Notes under the pieces: model-generated
The model's input: only the letters and a program-made list of their open reading frames with translations
What the model was told of the DNA's origin: nothing
Database searches by the model: none
In this document: in pieces, positions 5,448 to 8,456 of the stretch
How positions within the stretch are numbered: the first letter of the stretch is position 1
Layout of the letters: every line of letters begins with the position of its first letter
Made by a program: the position numbers and the translations under genes
Source of the DNA: Treponema sp.
Lineage (GTDB): Bacteria > Spirochaetota > Spirochaetia > Treponematales > Breznakiellaceae
Assembly: GCA_031258265.1 (NCBI GenBank)
Contig: JAIRNB010000137.1
Location: 1-8,456, forward strand
Direction: 5' to 3'
Length of the DNA stretch: 8,456 bases

Positions 5448-6188
5448 ATGAATGAAATCGGAGCATACCTGGAACGGGTGCGGGCCATCCTCTGTGAGGC
5501 GGAAAAGAGTCAGGCCGCCGTCATGGAAAAAGCCGCGCGGGCGCTGGCGGCGGCGATAGCGGAAAAACATTCAATCTGGACCTTTGGTACGGGACACGCG
5601 GGGATCATCGCCATGGAGCTGTACTACCGGACGGGGGGGCTGGCGGTGATCAACTACCTGCCCGCCCCCGGCCTTGTTATGGATGTGATGCCGCCGACCC
5701 TTACCACCGCCATGGAGCGGCTTACCGGTTACGGAAAGGAGCTTATCGCCGCCCACCCTGTTAGGGCGGGGGATGTGATGATCCTCCACAGCGTGTCGGG
5801 GCGGAACGCCGTGCCGATAGACGCCGCGCTTTCCGCGAAAGAGGCGGGCGTTTATACTATTTGCCTTACCAACTTAAAAACCAGCGGTTCTGTTTCGTCC
5901 CGGCACGGAAGCGGCAAAAAACTCCATGAAGTGTGCGATCTTGTCATCGACAACTGCGGCAGCTACGGAGACGCCGAGCTTGAGATTCAGGGCTTCGCCG
6001 GGAAAGTGGCCCCCACTTCCACGGCGGTGGGGGCCGCCCTGCTTAACGCCGTTGTGGCCCGGACGGCGGCCTTGATTTTGGAAATGGGCATTACTCCGCC
6101 GGTTTTTGTGTCATCGAATGTACCCGGCGGGGATGAACACAACGCCAGGCTTATGCGGGAACACGGCGGCCAGATTCATTATATGTAA
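5448..6188 (+). CDS. SIS-domain protein, UPF0309 family
   Basis: 246 residues, about the family's usual length. It matches the UPF0309 pattern from end to end: an N-terminal helix (MNEIGAYLERVRAIL), WTFGTGHAG (44-52), ELYYRTGG (57-64), the SIS phosphate loop LHSVSGRNAVP (113-123), TNLKTSGSVSSRHGSGKKL (141-159), DNCGSYGDAELEIQGF (168-183), KVAPTSTAVGAALLNA (186-201) and PPVFVSSNVPGGDEHN (217-232). Two family positions differ: the usual GTGHSH is GTGHAG, and the loop is SVSG rather than SNSG. The ATG lies 3 bp after the stop of the preceding gene and has no good ribosome binding site (nearest GAGG is 17 nt away), so it is probably translated by reinitiation from that gene. A role in phosphosugar isomerisation or cleavage downstream of the kinase is inferred; the family has no firm biochemical function that I know of. 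Confidence 0.88.
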   Translation: MNEIGAYLERVRAILCEAEKSQAAVMEKAARALAAAIAEKHSIWTFGTGHAGIIAMELYYRTGGLAVINYLPAPGLVMDVMPPTLTTAMERLTGYGKELIAAHPVRAGDVMILHSVSGRNAVPIDAALSAKEAGVYTICLTNLKTSGSVSSRHGSGKKLHEVCDLVIDNCGSYGDAELEIQGFAGKVAPTSTAVGAALLNAVVARTAALILEMGITPPVFVSSNVPGGDEHNARLMREHGGQIHYM

Positions 6189-6196
6189 GGAAGTCC

Positions 6197-6213
6197 CGGC
6201 GGGAGCCGCTTTC
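6197..6213 (+). terminator. Weak terminator candidate between convergent genes
   Basis: CGGC, loop GGGA, GCCG, then CTTTC. Only a 4-bp stem and a poor T-run, but it is the only hairpin in the 24 bp between the two converging stop codons. Low confidence. Confidence 0.2.
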
Positions 6214-8456
6214 TAAAGGGTTTCCAGCTTTTCCCGCACGGCATCGTATTCCAGATTGTCAATTTGCTCCCGAAGCCAGGGAATAAGGTCCCCGCCGGAT
6301 TCATATTCACAGCCCTCAAGTTCCGCCATGATATTTTCCATTATGGCGGGCTTAAACCGCCTGCTGGCGTCAAGCAGCTTTTCAAGCAAAACCTTGTCGG
6401 GGGCGGCGGCTTTCTGTTTTGGGGAACTGTTTTCCGCCGCACAGTCCAGCAGTTCCCTTATGCCCCCCATGGCCGTCTCAACCTTCGATATGAAGGCGGC
6501 GTTTTTAGAATTTACCTTTTCGTAATCCCCGGCCTTGGCGGCAAACTCAAGTTCCTCCGCTTCCCTGCCGATTTCCCCGGCGCAGATGCCGTAGCTTGCC
6601 CCTTTAAGGCCGTGTACCGTTATGGCGTACTGCGGCAGCGTTTCCCGCGACAGGGATCGGAGCTTTTCCAGCAGTCCCGGCGTATGGGTCAGGTACGATT
6701 GGAGAATTTGCAGGTATATTTCTTCGGTCTCATAGCGTTTTACCCCCGCCTTTAGATCTATGGCTTCCAGCCTCGCGTTTTCAAGTACAGTCCCCGCCGC
6801 CCTGGTCCCGGTTTCTTTGGCCTCCTGTTCGGCCTTCCAGAGAGTCTCCTCGGTCTGTTTGTCCCGGACCCATTGGTTAAGGATCACATCCAGCCGCATA
6901 ATGTCGATAGGTTTTGCGATAAATGCGTTAAACCCCGATGCGAGGAACATCTCCTCGTTTCCCGCCAGGGCATTGGCGGTAAGGGCGATGATGGGCACGG
7001 TCTTGGCGTATTCCGTGCCGATTTCATTGCGGATGATCCGGGCGGCCTCAATGCCGTCCATGCCGGGCATCATGTGGTCCATAAATATCACATCGTATTT
7101 CACTTCTTCTTTGCGTATCTTTTCTATCGCTTCCGGTCCGCTCAGTACGCAGTCTATGGTAAGGCCGTAGGGCAGCATGAGGCCCTTGGCCACATCCAGA
7201 TTGGTGGCCACATCATCTACCACCAGCACTTTTCCGTAGGGCATGCGTACCCGGACCAGGTTTTTGTTCCGGCTGCGCCGGGTCTCGATGAGCCGGAAGG
7301 ACATAAGGTTTTCCGCTACTTCTTTTCCGATTGGCCTTTCGTTGACGATCCTTTGGCGGATACGCACGGTAAAAATACTGCCCGATCCGTATTCACTTTC
7401 CACCTTGATGGTCCCGTCCATCATTTCCACCAGCCGCCTGGTGATGGAAAGTCCAAGCCCCGTACCCTCGATCTTCCGGTTTGCCCTGGTATCAAGCTGG
7501 CTGTACTCCGAAAAGAGCTTGCCTATGTCCTCCTTCCTGATCCCCTGGCCGGTATCGCTTACGGAAAAAATAATCACCGCATCGTCCCCCTGTTTTTCCC
7601 AGCGGACAAGGAGGGTGACTCCCCCTTCTTTAGTGTACTTAAAGGCATTGGAGAGGATATTGTTTAACACCTGTTTTACCCGCAGCTCATCACCGTAAAG
7701 CCGGGCCGGCAGGGTGTCGTCAATGTTGAGTTTAAAGGTGATAGCCTTGGAACCGATGCGCACGATGTTAAGCTGCACCGTGTCGTTGATAAGGCTTGGG
7801 GTATCGTATTCCTCGGGGATAAGTTCAAAGTTCCCCGCTTCGATTTTGGAAATATCCAGAATATCGTTGATGATCCCCAGCAGGGTTGAACCGGAATTGT
7901 ATATCTTTTCCAGGTCCATATAGGTATCCTCCGGCAGCTCCTTCTGCAGTTGAATCTCCGAAAGGCCGATAATCGCGTTGAGGGGGGTGCGAATCTCGTG
8001 GCTCATGGTAGCCAGGAAGGAACTTTTCGCCTTTGACGCCGCTTCCGCCGCTTCCTTGGCCCGGAGGGTCTCGGTAACATCGTGGAAAAGGATCATAACC
8101 CCTTCCACCTTGCCCGTTTTATCCCGCATGGCGGTGGTGTTGGTGGTATATATTCGCAGTTCGCCGCTGCCGTCAATATCCAGCGCTTCTTCCGATTCTA
8201 TGGTTCCCGTTTCTTCCACGGCCCGGCCTATATAGGTTTCCGCATGTTCCGAAAATACATCGTTGTTGAAATACTTAAAAACTTCGGAAAAATGCAGCCC
8301 GTTGATTAGGCCGAAATTCTGAATCCCCGCTATTTTAAGAAAGGTATCCGTACAGTAGGCAAAGCGTCCTTCACCGTCCAGCAGGATGATGATGTTGGAA
8401 CTGTTTTCCAGCATCATGTTCATGAATTTTTCCTGCTTGGTCTGTTCCTCTTTCAG
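6213..8456 (-). CDS. Hybrid sensor histidine kinase PAS-HisKA-HATPase-REC-Hpt (5' truncated)
   Basis: Multidomain phosphorelay sensor. The frame is open through the right edge: eleven codons (LKEEQTKQEKF) precede the first visible Met at 8423, so the start and any sensor or membrane part are outside the window. Numbering from that Met: PAS domain about 5-118; HisKA with phosphoacceptor H142 in SHEIRTPLN; ATP-binding domain with N-box NNILSNAFKYT (254-264), G1 DTGQG (290-294) and G2 GTGLGL (320-325); receiver domain about 397-518 with acidic pair D403-D404, phosphoacceptor D449 in FMDHMMPGMDG, T482 and K504; Hpt domain about 555-660 with H604 in VHGLKGAS; then an extra helical tail (about 675-736). 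All four phosphotransfer residues are intact, so a full relay to a separate regulator is expected. No DNA-binding or output domain is present. It converges on the sugar cluster; a regulatory link between them is not shown by the sequence. Confidence 0.95.
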   Translation of the reverse strand: MKEEQTKQEKFMNMMLENSSNIIILLDGEGRFAYCTDTFLKIAGIQNFGLINGLHFSEVFKYFNNDVFSEHAETYIGRAVEETGTIESEEALDIDGSGELRIYTTNTTAMRDKTGKVEGVMILFHDVTETLRAKEAAEAASKAKSSFLATMSHEIRTPLNAIIGLSEIQLQKELPEDTYMDLEKIYNSGSTLLGIINDILDISKIEAGNFELIPEEYDTPSLINDTVQLNIVRIGSKAITFKLNIDDTLPARLYGDELRVKQVLNNILSNAFKYTKEGGVTLLVRWEKQGDDAVIIFSVSDTGQGIRKEDIGKLFSEYSQLDTRANRKIEGTGLGLSITRRLVEMMDGTIKVESEYGSGSIFTVRIRQRIVNERPIGKEVAENLMSFRLIETRRSRNKNLVRVRMPYGKVLVVDDVATNLDVAKGLMLPYGLTIDCVLSGPEAIEKIRKEEVKYDVIFMDHMMPGMDGIEAARIIRNEIGTEYAKTVPIIALTANALAGNEEMFLASGFNAFIAKPIDIMRLDVILNQWVRDKQTEETLWKAEQEAKETGTRAAGTVLENARLEAIDLKAGVKRYETEEIYLQILQSYLTHTPGLLEKLRSLSRETLPQYAITVHGLKGASYGICAGEIGREAEELEFAAKAGDYEKVNSKNAAFISKVETAMGGIRELLDCAAENSSPKQKAAAPDKVLLEKLLDASRRFKPAIMENIMAELEGCEYESGGDLIPWLREQIDNLEYDAVREKLETL

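Noticed and set aside
6873..7667. 264-codon open frame on the + strand across the sensor kinase gene
   Set aside because: The opposite strand encodes intact HATPase and receiver motifs here. The + strand product is rich in His, Gly and Pro with no domain, as typical of an antisense shadow.

Overview
The window is a compact bacterial region of moderate GC content. It holds six genes on the + strand that read as one sugar uptake and processing cluster, and one large sensor kinase gene facing them on the - strand. Several things suggest a spirochaete, most likely a Treponema-type gut or environmental species: LplABC-type transport genes beside a BadF-type kinase and SIS genes, a binding lipoprotein with a loose lipobox (A-G-G-C), and a PAS-HisKA-HATPase-REC-Hpt hybrid kinase. 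This assignment is an inference from gene style; no marker gene is present.

Layout. 2-868 is an LplB-type ABC permease cut by the left edge. 878-1816 is its LplC/CarB-type partner. 1817-1958 is a 142-bp spacer with three inverted repeats. 1959-3530 is the solute-binding lipoprotein. 3531-3584 holds a perfect 15-bp hairpin. 3585-4577 is a BadF/N-acetylglucosamine-kinase-like sugar kinase. 4578-4673 is a spacer with inverted repeats arranged much like those at 1817-1890. 4674-5444 and 5448-6188 are two neighbouring, diverged SIS-domain proteins of the UPF0309 type. The sensor kinase runs from 8456 (truncated) down to 6213, with its stop 24 bp from the last SIS stop. There is no gap over 300 bp and I saw no tRNA, rRNA, CRISPR array or transposon.

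How the genes may work together (inference). The lipoprotein captures a carbohydrate and the two permeases import it, using an ATPase encoded elsewhere. The kinase phosphorylates the sugar, perhaps an amino sugar, and the SIS pair isomerises, cleaves or senses the phosphosugar. The substrate cannot be read from the sequence.

The parts most worth a second look are the RNA-level features between genes (a hairpin that could bridge a distant Shine-Dalgarno to the kinase start, and two spacers with the same repeat architecture) and the SIS pair, where each copy has lost different family motifs, as might happen in an obligate heterodimer.
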